A stretch of DNA of 64,000 nt from Marinobacter daqiaonensis (GTDB lineage: Bacteria > Pseudomonadota > Gammaproteobacteria > Pseudomonadales > Oleiphilaceae). Shown here piece by piece: positions 47,105-55,576 of this stretch. The DNA lies in assembly GCF_900115285.1 (NCBI RefSeq), contig NZ_FOYW01000004.1, positions 107,463 to 171,462 of the forward strand, written 5' to 3'. Under the pieces are notes generated by a model. The model did not search any database and had not been told where the DNA came from. It worked only from the letters and a program-made list of their open reading frames with translations. Numbering within the stretch: the first letter of the stretch is position 1; every line of letters begins with the position of its first letter. The position numbers and the translations under genes were made by a program.

Positions 47105-47668
47105 TCAGGGGCAGATGACCGGTGAGCCGCCTGCATCTTCAACTACTCCGTCACCGTCGTGATCACGGGCGACCCTGACTCTTCCACCCCAATTGACAAC
47201 CACCTGTGCGGCTTGACTTGCGTCACCTTCCGCGGGGCACCATAGAATATTGCCGATATGGGAGCCCGCGCGGCCGGTGGCCTCGAATGCCAGATAATTG
47301 AAGATTCCGGTAGAGCCGATCCGGCTACCCGCCGAGGCATCCGGAAGTACATGAATTACCTGGGAGGGAACTGTCATTTTACGAGTGCGGTGAGGATCAC
47401 GAAACGCGGTAATGGTTCCGCTCCAGTTGCGGGTACAGGTTCCCGCCGGGTTCAAAGGGCAGACGGTAACAAGGGTCCGCTCTGAAATGGCAGTGCTTCT
47501 GGCCGTGTTAAGGAGTCTCACCAGGTCTGCGGCAGCGCCGTGGCGTTGCTGGGAACGAAGTAAATTGCCGAATGAGGGCAGGGCGAGCGAGGCAACGATG
47601 CCGACGATTGTCACTACCACGACCAATTCAATCAGAGTCAGTCCCGCATCCTTGCGATAGATAGTCAT
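47105..47668 (-). CDS. fimT: FimT/GspH-type minor pilin
   Basis: 187 aa from ATG at 47668. Short leader MTIYRKDAG then LTLIELVVVVTIVGIVASLA; Leu rather than Phe/Met is at +1. A GspH-like domain follows (VCPLNPAGTC, GRVRVARDHDGDGVV, C-terminal VICP), with at least two Cys. It lies downstream of pilSR in the same direction with a 127-base gap, separate from the fimU operon. A minor-pilin role is inferred. Confidence 0.85.
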   Translation of the reverse strand: MTIYRKDAGLTLIELVVVVTIVGIVASLALPSFGNLLRSQQRHGAAADLVRLLNTARSTAISERTLVTVCPLNPAGTCTRNWSGTITAFRDPHRTRKMTVPSQVIHVLPDASAGSRIGSTGIFNYLAFEATGRAGSHIGNILWCPAEGDASQAAQVVVNWGGRVRVARDHDGDGVVEDAGGSPVICP

Positions 47669-47772
47669 GGGCAGAAAGGCCAGGCTCCAAAGAAATGTCC
47701 GATCACCTAATGCTGGCATCTCCTCATCTCAGCCGGTAGAGGAAGTTGCCCCTGGCCGCTGTGGGTATAAAC

Positions 47773-47793
47773 TGACACGTTTGGGTGACACGT
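47773..47793. repeat. TGACACGT direct repeat between pilR and fimT
   Basis: TGACACGT at 47773-47780 and 47786-47793, 13 bases apart, immediately after the pilR stop and in the fimT upstream region. Possible regulator half-sites; weak evidence. Confidence 0.35.
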
Positions 47794-47795
47794 CG

Positions 47796-49169
47796 TCACT
47801 CCATCCCCAATTTTTTCAATCGATACCGTAACGCCCGAAAACTGATCCCCAGCCGTTTTGCCGCAGCGGTTTTGTTCCAGCGGGTGGCTTCCAGTGCTTT
47901 TTCGATGGCCTGGCGCTCGATGTTCTCCAGGAAGTCTTCCAGATTCATTTCTCCGTCGGGGACCGCCGTTCCGGTATTCGCGTCCTGTCCGCCTCTTTCA
48001 GCGGGCAGATCGACCGGGGCGGTGCCAATGTGAAGATCGTCAGTGTCGATCACTTCCGAGTCACAGAGAGTGAAGGCCCGCTCCAGAATATTCTCTAGCT
48101 CCCGGACATTGCCCGGAAAACCGTAACCTTTCAGATAGGCGAGGGCTCCCGGACTGAGACGGGCAGGGGGACAGTCGTACTCCCGTGCAATGCGCTCGAG
48201 AATATGGGACGCGAGTATCGGGATATCTTCGATTCGCTCCCGCAGCGGGGGCACCGAAAGCTCAATAACGTTGATCCGGTAGAACAGATCCTGCCGGAAA
48301 CTGCCCTCTTTCACCAGTTCGGGCAGGTTTTTGTGGGTGGCACTGAGAATGCGGATATCGACGGGAATTTCACGTGACTCGCCCACAGGGCGTACCGCCT
48401 TCTCCTGAATGGCCCGCAGCAGCTTCACCTGCATGGCCAGTGGCAAATCGGCGACCTCATCCAGGAACAGGGTGCCGCCATCAGCGCTCCGGAAAAGACC
48501 TTCCTTATTTTCGGTTGCGCCGGTAAAGCTGCCCTTGCGATGTCCGAAGAACTCGCTTTCCATCAGCTCGGAAGGAATGGCGCCACAGTTTACCGCCACG
48601 AAAGGTGCGCCGCTGCGGGGTCCCTGCAGGTGAATCATGCGAGCCACGAGTTCCTTGCCGCTGCCGGATTCACCGCTGATGAATACCGGCGCCTGGCTGC
48701 GGGCCAGTTTACGGGTCTGGCTTCTGAGGCGCCGGATCTCCTCCGATTTGCCGAGTAGAAGCCCGGGGTCGTCGGTTTGCTGGCTTTCCTGGTGTTCCGG
48801 CTCTGAGAGCCTCAGGGCACTGCTCACCAGTTCCCGCAGACGGGTCAGTTCCACGGGCTTGGAAACAAAATCGAAAGCTCCGGCCTTGAGGGCCTCAATG
48901 GCGGTGTCCATGTTGCCGTAGGCCGTGATGACCGCCACCGGTGTTTCCGGGCGGTGTTCCTGAATCCACGATACCAGATCAATGCCGTTACCATCCGGCA
49001 GGTTCATGTCGGTGAGGCAAAGGTGCGCAGGCTCTGCTTCGAGCAGCTCCCGGGCGGTGGTCAGATCCGGGGCAGAGCGTGTGGCAATGCCCATCCGTAC
49101 CAGGGTGATCTCCAGCAGCTCCCGGATATCCGGTTCATCGTCGACGATCAGCGCGGTGTGGGTTGTCAT
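47796..49169 (-). CDS. pilR: PilR, sigma-54-dependent response regulator
   Basis: 457 aa. Receiver domain with phospho-acceptor Asp in CLTDMNLPDGNG (about 55) and acidic pair near residue 12. Sigma-54 AAA domain: Walker A GESGSGKELV (about 166), GSFTGA loop (about 211; Ser replaces the usual Ala), Walker B GGTLFLDEVADL. The C-terminal Fis-type HTH is AAKRLGISFRALRYRLKKL. Activates pilin transcription with PilS in Pseudomonas. The pilin gene pilA is not in this window. Confidence 0.95.
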   Translation of the reverse strand: MTTHTALIVDDEPDIRELLEITLVRMGIATRSAPDLTTARELLEAEPAHLCLTDMNLPDGNGIDLVSWIQEHRPETPVAVITAYGNMDTAIEALKAGAFDFVSKPVELTRLRELVSSALRLSEPEHQESQQTDDPGLLLGKSEEIRRLRSQTRKLARSQAPVFISGESGSGKELVARMIHLQGPRSGAPFVAVNCGAIPSELMESEFFGHRKGSFTGATENKEGLFRSADGGTLFLDEVADLPLAMQVKLLRAIQEKAVRPVGESREIPVDIRILSATHKNLPELVKEGSFRQDLFYRINVIELSVPPLRERIEDIPILASHILERIAREYDCPPARLSPGALAYLKGYGFPGNVRELENILERAFTLCDSEVIDTDDLHIGTAPVDLPAERGGQDANTGTAVPDGEMNLEDFLENIERQAIEKALEATRWNKTAAAKRLGISFRALRYRLKKLGME

Positions 49170-49191
49170 GGGTTTGCTTCCTTGGAATGCC

Positions 49192-50799
49192 TTATATCAA
49201 TCGGCCTGAGGGGGCAAAGGTTATCCGAAAACAGCAGCCGCTTTCTGTGTTGTCGAGCAAGGCAAGGTGAGCCTGGTTCGCCTCGCACAACTCACGGGCG
49301 AGATAGAGCCCCAGCCCGGTCCCCCCCTTGTCGGTGGTGAAAAACGGCTCGAAAACGGAGGAGCGGTGCTCCTGGGGGATGCCGTGGCCAAAATCCCGGA
49401 CATCCACGTAGGCACGTTCGCCGTCGGCAGTGGCTCCGGCCAGGATCACCAGTTTCGCTTCGTTGGTCTTTTCTTGGCTATATCGGGCACCATTGTCGCA
49501 CAGGTTGGTCAGCACCTGTTCCATCTGGCTGGTATCGAAGCGGGCTGGTGGCAGCGAGGTGGCAAGCTCCAGAGTGATGTCCACAGGCCGGCCATTGTGA
49601 TTGCTCGCCTGGATGTAATCCTCCCTGAAGCCGGCAAGCCAGTCCCGAAGGTTCACCAGTTCCGCCCTGGCCTGGCGACGGCGTGACAGATCGAGGACGT
49701 TCTCGATGATGCCGTTGACCCTGCGGGAATGACGCTGGATGATCTGCAGCATGCGCTGATCCGCCTCGGCAATGTCGCCGGACTCCTCCATAAGCTGCGC
49801 GGCGTGGCTGATGGCGCCCAGCGGATTGCGAATCTCATGGGCAATGCCGGCGGTGAGGCGTCCCAGTGAAGCCAGCTTCATCTGCTGAGCCTGCTGGGTC
49901 ACTTTGCTGAGATCTTCAATGAACACGAGTACCAGGTCACTGTTGTCTTCATCGAGCCTGGTGAAGCTGGCCTGGATCATTGGCGATGTCTGCTGAACCT
50001 GACAGGGCTCCGGCCGCTTGGTGGGGTCCGCTTTCCACGCGGCAAGCCCCTCCAGCAGAGCAACGGGAAGGACCCGGCTATGATGGCTCTGGTGGCCGGT
50101 CCGGCCGAAAAGCAGCTCCTCGGCGGCTCCGTTCGCAAGGCGAATGTGGCCATCCTGGTCGGTGACCACAATGCCCGTTCTCATGCGCTGGATGATCTGC
50201 TGGTTTATCTTCTCCAGCTCGATGATGCTGCGCGCGCGGGAATCCGCCAGGGCTTCGCTGCGCTGCATGCGACGGGTGACGGACTGCAGGATCAGGGCAG
50301 CGCCAAAGTAGAGAATGCCGAGAGAGCCTGCTCTTACCACGTTGTCCACGTTCTCACCGAGCACCATCACGCCCCAGCCCGCGATGGAAAGCGAGCAGAT
50401 CGCCGCCAGAGCCGCGTAGAAGATACCCACCCGGCTTGGGGTGAGGATATTGCCGGCCGCCACCGAAATGATTATGAGGTTGGCCAGGCCATTGGTGATG
50501 CCCGTGCTGGTGGCCAGAAGAAAGTGGATGAACAGGATATCGGTCAGCAAAGAAAGCGTAATGCGTCGCTTGCCGGGACGGTGCCCCCCCATCAGAAACA
50601 GGGCAATGAGTATGTTAATGGCCAGGTAAGCCAGCACGCCGGCTTGGTAGTAGGCGGGCAGTCGCATGGGGTGTTCCAGCTGAACAGGATCGACGAACAG
50701 CAATCCTGCCAGCACCAGACTGATCACGATGCGGTAATGATTGTAGATCTGGAATAACCGATAACCCTGTACCGGAGAAGAGGTATGGCTGCTCGTCAT
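49192..50799 (-). CDS. pilS: PilS, membrane sensor histidine kinase
   Basis: 535 aa from ATG at 50799; the frame is open further upstream (ATG 50883, 50955), so the start is uncertain. Six predicted membrane helices (about 20-190), a PAS-like domain (about 210-310), HisKA with AGIAHEIRNPLGAIS (about 322) and an HATPase domain with DNGARYS, DFGHGIP and FFTTDKGGTGLGLYLAR. PilS senses inner-membrane pilin in Pseudomonas and phosphorylates PilR. Twenty-two bases before pilR; divergent from nadE. Confidence 0.93.
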   Translation of the reverse strand: MTSSHTSSPVQGYRLFQIYNHYRIVISLVLAGLLFVDPVQLEHPMRLPAYYQAGVLAYLAINILIALFLMGGHRPGKRRITLSLLTDILFIHFLLATSTGITNGLANLIIISVAAGNILTPSRVGIFYAALAAICSLSIAGWGVMVLGENVDNVVRAGSLGILYFGAALILQSVTRRMQRSEALADSRARSIIELEKINQQIIQRMRTGIVVTDQDGHIRLANGAAEELLFGRTGHQSHHSRVLPVALLEGLAAWKADPTKRPEPCQVQQTSPMIQASFTRLDEDNSDLVLVFIEDLSKVTQQAQQMKLASLGRLTAGIAHEIRNPLGAISHAAQLMEESGDIAEADQRMLQIIQRHSRRVNGIIENVLDLSRRRQARAELVNLRDWLAGFREDYIQASNHNGRPVDITLELATSLPPARFDTSQMEQVLTNLCDNGARYSQEKTNEAKLVILAGATADGERAYVDVRDFGHGIPQEHRSSVFEPFFTTDKGGTGLGLYLARELCEANQAHLALLDNTESGCCFRITFAPSGRLI

Positions 50800-50912
50800 G
50801 GTGCTCGCGCCCGGGTCGGTCGATATGGGGTTCAAACTGTCTTCCCGCTGGTTAATGAGGACATTCTCTGGAAGCAAACTCATCGGCGGCAGAAATCCGC
50901 TCCGCAGACCGC

Positions 50913-50918
50913 TATAAT
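50913..50918 (+). promoter_or_regulatory. Probable -10 box of nadE
   Basis: A consensus TATAAT 35 bases before the nadE ATG. No good -35 at the right spacing, so an activator or extended element may be needed. Confidence 0.4.
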
Positions 50919-50953
50919 AGCCTTTTAAACGCAACGGTTTACAGGAGCGGAGC

Positions 50954-52618
50954 ATGTCTCAGCAGCCAGATGCAGCGGAAATGACCGGACCTGGGCAAAA
51001 GCTCAGGGTCGTAATAGCCCAGATGGATTTTCTGGTCGGCGATATTCCCGGCAACGCCCAACTGGTGATCGACTCCGTACGCCGTGCGGAAAGTGAGATG
51101 AACGCCGATATCGTGATTTTTCCGGAACTTTGCCTCACGGGTTACCCACCGGAAGACCTGCTGCTGAGGCCAAGCATGGACCTGAGAGTCTCGGAGGCGC
51201 TGGACACGCTCTGTAAGGCGGATCTCTCGGCGGCCTTCGTGATCGGCGCGCCCATCCGTGAAGGGGGCCTGCTATTCAATTCCGCCGTGCTGATCGAGCA
51301 GGGTGAAGTCCGCGCTACCTATTTCAAGCAGTTTCCCCCGAACTATCAGGTTTTTGACGAAAAGCGTTATTTCGCCTCCGGTGATGACACCTGTGTGGTG
51401 AATGTCCGCGGCGTACCGGTAGGCCTGACGGTGTGCGAGGACATCTGGCGGGACGGGCCGGTAGAGCGGTCCGCCGAGGCAGGCGCCCGCCTTGTGATCA
51501 ACATCAACGCCTCTCCCTATGACGGAGGCAAACAGGCAAAGCGCAAGGCCCTGCTGGAGCGCAAGTCCGCGGAAAGCTCGGTCAGCATCGTTTAGGCCAA
51601 TCTGGTCGGTGGGCAGGACGAACTGGTGTTCGATGGTGGCTCGCTGGTATATGACCATTCCGGTGAGCTGGCCCTTGAGGTCCCCCAGTTCGCGGAAGGG
51701 CTTTTTCCCGTTGATTTTACCTGTGACCAGCGTTGCCAGCCCATTTCCCAGTCCCCCGTGCCGGAGCCATCCTATGAGGAGAACGTATACCGGGCGCTGG
51801 TGGTGGGCGTTCGCGACTACGTCAACAAGAACGGCTTCAGAACCGTTGTACTCGGGCTTTCAGGCGGCATCGATTCAGCCCTGACCCTGGCGGTGGCCGT
51901 GGATGCACTGGGCCCTGACCGGGTGTGGGCCGTCATGATGCCGTTTCGCTACACTGCCGAAATGAGTCTTGAAGATGCCGAGGCTGAGGCTGAGGCACTG
52001 GGTGTCCGCTACGATGTCTTCCCCATCGAACCCATGTACGATGCCTTCATGGGGGTCCTGGAAAAACCCTTTGCGGGCAGGGCGGCTGACACCACCGAGG
52101 AAAACATGCAGGCCCGGATCCGTGGCGTCATCCTCATGTCGTTGTCCAACAAGTTCGATGCCATGGTGCTTACCACCGGTAACAAGAGCGAAATGGCAGT
52201 GGGCTACTCCACGCTCTACGGTGATATGGCCGGAGGCTTTGATGCACTCAAGGACGTACCCAAGACACTGGTTTACCGGCTGGCCAGGTATCGGAACACC
52301 CTCTCCGAGGTGATCCCGGAGCGGGTGATCACCCGGCCGCCGTCTGCTGAGCTTGCGCCGGACCAGAAAGACCAGGACAGCCTGCCGGATTACGACATCA
52401 TGGACCGTATTCTCAATCTCTACGTCGAACGGGACTTCAGTGCGGAGGCTATCATCGCGGAAGGGTTCGAGCGCAGGGACGTGGAGAGGGTGGTCCGGCT
52501 GGTGGACAGGAACGAATACAAACGCCGGCAGGCGCCCATCGGCATCCGGATTTCAGAACGGGGCTTTGGCAAGGACCGGCGCTACCCCATAACCAACGGC
52601 TGGAAGATAGGACACTAG
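50954..52618 (+). pseudogene. nadE: Glutamine-dependent NAD synthetase interrupted by an in-frame amber codon
   Basis: 554 codons encode a full NadE: amidates nicotinate adenine dinucleotide using glutamine. The nitrilase domain triad is intact: Glu58 (FPELCLTGY), Lys125 (YFKQFPPNY), Cys161 (GLTVCEDIW). The synthetase P-loop LSGGIDSA is near codon 303. TAG at 51593-51595 (codon 214) stops translation; the frame is unchanged afterwards and continues ANLVGGQDELVFDGGS, where homologues normally have Tyr before the Ala/Val-Asn (remembered pattern). A single TAC/TAT to TAG change explains it. An ATG at 51626 could restart the 330-aa synthetase part. Sequencing error, recent pseudogene, suppression or a split enzyme are all possible. 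Confidence 0.85.
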
Positions 52619-52626
52619 GAAAGGCA

Positions 52627-52645
52627 GGAGCCCGGGAAGGGCTCC
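52627..52645. other. 7-bp hairpin between nadE and bamD
   Basis: GGAGCCC (52627-52633) and GGGCTCC (52639-52645) around GGGAA, in the convergent gap. No T tract; REP-like. Confidence 0.4.
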
Positions 52646-52674
52646 GCTATCGCCGGGGTTATGATGCTCCTGAG

Positions 52675-53508
52675 TCAGTCGCGTCCCAGCAGGCCAAACG
52701 TTATCGCATTCAGAAGAGACCGGTTCTCCGGGGTCAGGTCACGCCCCTGAAATTCCATTCGGCTGTTGAAGGCTTTGCTCTCCGGATAATTCACGGCAAG
52801 TAGCCGGACCGCATCCTTCGCGGCGTCATCCAGTTCAAGCACCCGATAGGTTTCCGCCATAAGGATCAGGGCTTCCTCGGTTGAGGGGGTTGAGGGAAAG
52901 TTCTCCACCACATAGCGGGCCCGATTGTTTGCGGCTACATAGGCCTGGCGCCGAATGTAGTAATTGGCGGCATGCAGTTCCAGTTCCGCCAGGCGGTTCC
53001 GGATCGCGATCATACGCTGACGGGCGTCGGGGGCGTACTCGCTGTCGGGATAGCGACTCAGCAGTTCTGAAAAATCTCGGAACGCCTGGCGCTGTTCTCC
53101 AGGGTCGCGGTCCGTCGGGTCGACCCCCAGGTATCTCGTCGCGAGCCCCACATCAAGGTTGTAGGACGCAAGGCCTCGCATATACAGGGCGTAATCGGCA
53201 TGTTCACTCTGGGGATGCAGGCGCAGAAAGCGGTCCGCCGCGGTCCGCGCGCCCTCCAGGTCCAGGTTCTGGTAACGGGCATAGATCAGGTCCAGCTGGG
53301 CCTGTTCGGCATAGCGGCCGAAAGGGTAGTAGGTTTCCAGCAGGTCCAGGTTACGTTCGGCCACGTTGAAGTTCCCAGAACTCATTGCAGAGCGGGCCTT
53401 GTCGTAATAAGCCTCTTCCGGTTGTACTTCCTGCTCATTGGGGGCAGATACGCAAGCTCCCAGAGCCAGGGTGGCGGCCAGCAACAAAAAACGAAAACCT
53501 GATCTCAT
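52675..53508 (-). CDS. bamD: BamD, outer-membrane protein assembly lipoprotein
   Basis: Essential lipoprotein of the BAM complex that inserts beta-barrels. 277 aa from ATG at 53508; the longer frame upstream lacks a signal. Lipobox LGAC with Cys near residue 19. TPR repeats follow: YYDKARSAMSSGNFNVAERNL, YPFGRYAEQAQLDLIYARY and YPDSEYAPDARQRM. It diverges from rluD, as in many Gammaproteobacteria (185-base gap). Confidence 0.96.
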   Translation of the reverse strand: MRSGFRFLLLAATLALGACVSAPNEQEVQPEEAYYDKARSAMSSGNFNVAERNLDLLETYYPFGRYAEQAQLDLIYARYQNLDLEGARTAADRFLRLHPQSEHADYALYMRGLASYNLDVGLATRYLGVDPTDRDPGEQRQAFRDFSELLSRYPDSEYAPDARQRMIAIRNRLAELELHAANYYIRRQAYVAANNRARYVVENFPSTPSTEEALILMAETYRVLELDDAAKDAVRLLAVNYPESKAFNSRMEFQGRDLTPENRSLLNAITFGLLGRD

Positions 53509-53693
53509 GCGTGAATCCCGTATAATGACAACAGTGCCGGATTGATCAGCTACCATCCGGAAGCGGCCATTGTAACGGCCCAGCCTGCTGTTGTGCAGTG
53601 GGTTACCTGACATTCACAGAGGGCGCCCCGAAAAAGCCCGGATATCCGCTGGATTATCCGGACCGGGGTCCCGCAAACCGGCCCGGGGCCTGT

Positions 53694-54671
53694 ATGACCG
53701 AAACGAACCGTATCCATGCGTCTTTCGACGTTCCCCACCAGCTGAGCGACCGCCGCCTTGATCAGGCCGTGGCGGAACTGATGCCGGAGCACTCCCGTTC
53801 ACGCCTCCAGGGCTGGATCAGGGATGGGGTTCTGACTGTCAATGGCAAGAGCCGGAAACCCCGTGACAAGGTCATGATGGGGGACAGGATCGAGCTTGAT
53901 GCCGAGCCGGAAGCCCAGGTTGAATGGCAGGCCGAGCGCATTGACCTGGATATCGTCTACGAGGATGAACATCTCATTGTCATCAACAAACCCGCCGGGC
54001 TGGTGGTCCACCCGGCTGCCGGCCATATGGATGGCACCCTGGTCAACGCCCTGCTGAATCACGCCCCGGAAGTGGAGAACCTGCCCCGGGCAGGCATCGT
54101 CCACCGCCTGGACAAGGACACGTCGGGCATCATGGTGGTGGCCCGTAGCCTGATTGCCCATACGTCCCTGGTGGATCAGCTTCAGACACGGGCCATGGGT
54201 CGGGAGTATGAAGCCGTGGTCGTGGGAACCCTGACCGGTGGCGCCACGGTTGATGCGCCTATCGGTCGCCATCCCCGGGAGCGCAAGAAGATGGCTGTGG
54301 TTCCGACAGGCAAGCCCGCCGTCACCCATTACCGGCTGGTGGAACGGTTTGCCGCCCATACCCACGTCCGCTGCAAACTCGAAAGCGGTCGTACCCATCA
54401 GATTCGGGTGCACATGGCCCATGTCCGACACCCCCTGGTGGGTGACCCGCAATACGGCGGCCGCCTGCGCCTGCCCAAGGGCACGACGGAAGAGCTGCGA
54501 GAAGTGCTGGCGAACTTCCATCGCCAGGCCCTGCACGCCCGCCAACTGACCCTGGAGCACCCCCAGACGCGGGAAATGATGACCTGGGAGGTGCCCCTGG
54601 CGGAGGATTTCGAGGGACTGTTGGAGGCGCTGCGCAAGCACGCCCGGGAACTGGCCGCCAATGAGCGCTGA
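53694..54671 (+). CDS. rluD: 23S rRNA pseudouridine synthase D
   Basis: Makes pseudouridines in helix 69 of 23S rRNA. 325 aa from ATG 53694. S4 RNA-binding domain (about 18-80) with RLDQAVAELMPEHSRSRL; catalytic Asp in GIVHRLDKDTSGIMV (about 133-147). C-terminal ESGRTHQIRVHMAH is conserved. Its last 11 bases overlap pgeF. Confidence 0.97.
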   Translation: MTETNRIHASFDVPHQLSDRRLDQAVAELMPEHSRSRLQGWIRDGVLTVNGKSRKPRDKVMMGDRIELDAEPEAQVEWQAERIDLDIVYEDEHLIVINKPAGLVVHPAAGHMDGTLVNALLNHAPEVENLPRAGIVHRLDKDTSGIMVVARSLIAHTSLVDQLQTRAMGREYEAVVVGTLTGGATVDAPIGRHPRERKKMAVVPTGKPAVTHYRLVERFAAHTHVRCKLESGRTHQIRVHMAHVRHPLVGDPQYGGRLRLPKGTTEELREVLANFHRQALHARQLTLEHPQTREMMTWEVPLAEDFEGLLEALRKHARELAANER

Positions 54672-55407
54672 GCTGCCAGTGCTCCACCCGGACTGGCCCG
54701 CGCCAGCGAGCGTTCAGACCCTTTGCACCACTCGCGAAGGCGGCGTAAGCAGCGCACCGTGGGATACGCTTAATCTGGGAACCCATGTCGGCGACAATCA
54801 CGGCGACGTGCTGGAAAACCGGCGCCGGTTGGCGGTTTGGACCCGTCAGGAGCCGGAGAACTTCGGCTGGCTGCAGCAGGTTCACGGCACCACGGTGGCC
54901 GAGCTGCCGGTCGCCGGCGTTCCGTCGGCCGATGGTGCCGTCACTCAAGCAGCGAATACCGTCTGCGCCATACTCACAGCGGACTGTCTCCCGGTGCTGT
55001 TCTGTGATCAGGGTGGCCGCCGGGTGGGCGCGGCCCATGCAGGCTGGCGGGGTCTGGCGGACGGAGTGCTTGAGCAGGTGGCTGGCTGGTTTCCCCGGCC
55101 CTCGGAGGTGCTGGCCTGGCTGGGTCCGGCCATTGGCCCGGCTCGATTCGAGGTCGGGCCGGAGGTTCGCCGGCGGTTTCTGGAACATTGTGACGAGGCC
55201 GATGTATGCTTCACGCCCGCACCCCATAGGCCGGACCACTACCTGGCGGACATCTATGGGCTTGCCCGGTTGCGCCTCACCCGTGCCGGAGTTACGCGGA
55301 TTTATGGCGGTGACTTCTGCACCATGACAGATGACCAGCGCTTTTTCTCCTATCGTCGTGATGGCGAGACCGGCCGGATGGCCTCCTGTATCTGGTTGAC
55401 TTCCTGA
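54661..55407 (+). CDS. pgeF: PgeF (YfiH), peptidoglycan editing factor, multicopper-oxidase-like fold
   Basis: 248 aa. Cytoplasmic enzyme reported to remove wrongly incorporated residues from muropeptide precursors; formerly called a laccase. Metal/nucleophile motifs are TADCLPVLF (about 102), HAGWRGL (about 122) and LGPAIGP (about 155). Translationally coupled to rluD, a widespread arrangement. Confidence 0.94.
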   Translation: MSAELPVLHPDWPAPASVQTLCTTREGGVSSAPWDTLNLGTHVGDNHGDVLENRRRLAVWTRQEPENFGWLQQVHGTTVAELPVAGVPSADGAVTQAANTVCAILTADCLPVLFCDQGGRRVGAAHAGWRGLADGVLEQVAGWFPRPSEVLAWLGPAIGPARFEVGPEVRRRFLEHCDEADVCFTPAPHRPDHYLADIYGLARLRLTRAGVTRIYGGDFCTMTDDQRFFSYRRDGETGRMASCIWLTS

Positions 55408-55465
55408 CCTCTTTTTAGGCCCGCCTGACGCCCGTCAATTTTCTGACACTTTTTCCGCCTTCACG

Positions 55466-55493
55466 CTTGAAGTCCCCTCAATTGCCCCTACAT
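55466..55493 (+). promoter_or_regulatory. Sigma-32 heat-shock promoter of clpB
   Basis: CTTGAAG (55466-55472), 12-base spacer, CCCCTACAT (55485-55493) closely fits the sigma-32 consensus CTTGAAA-N12-15-CCCCATNT, about 85 bases before clpB. Confidence 0.8.
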
Positions 55494-55576
55494 TGATTGA
55501 CAAAGTAATGCGGATAGCCGCTGCCCTACCTCAGCATCGCGGCGGCATCCGGTAACCGAATCGGGGACAATTGACT

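Noticed and set aside
48531..48548. GSFTGA in PilR as a loss of sigma-54 contact
   Set aside because: Pseudomonas PilR is, as I recall, also GSFTGA, so it is a family feature rather than a defect.
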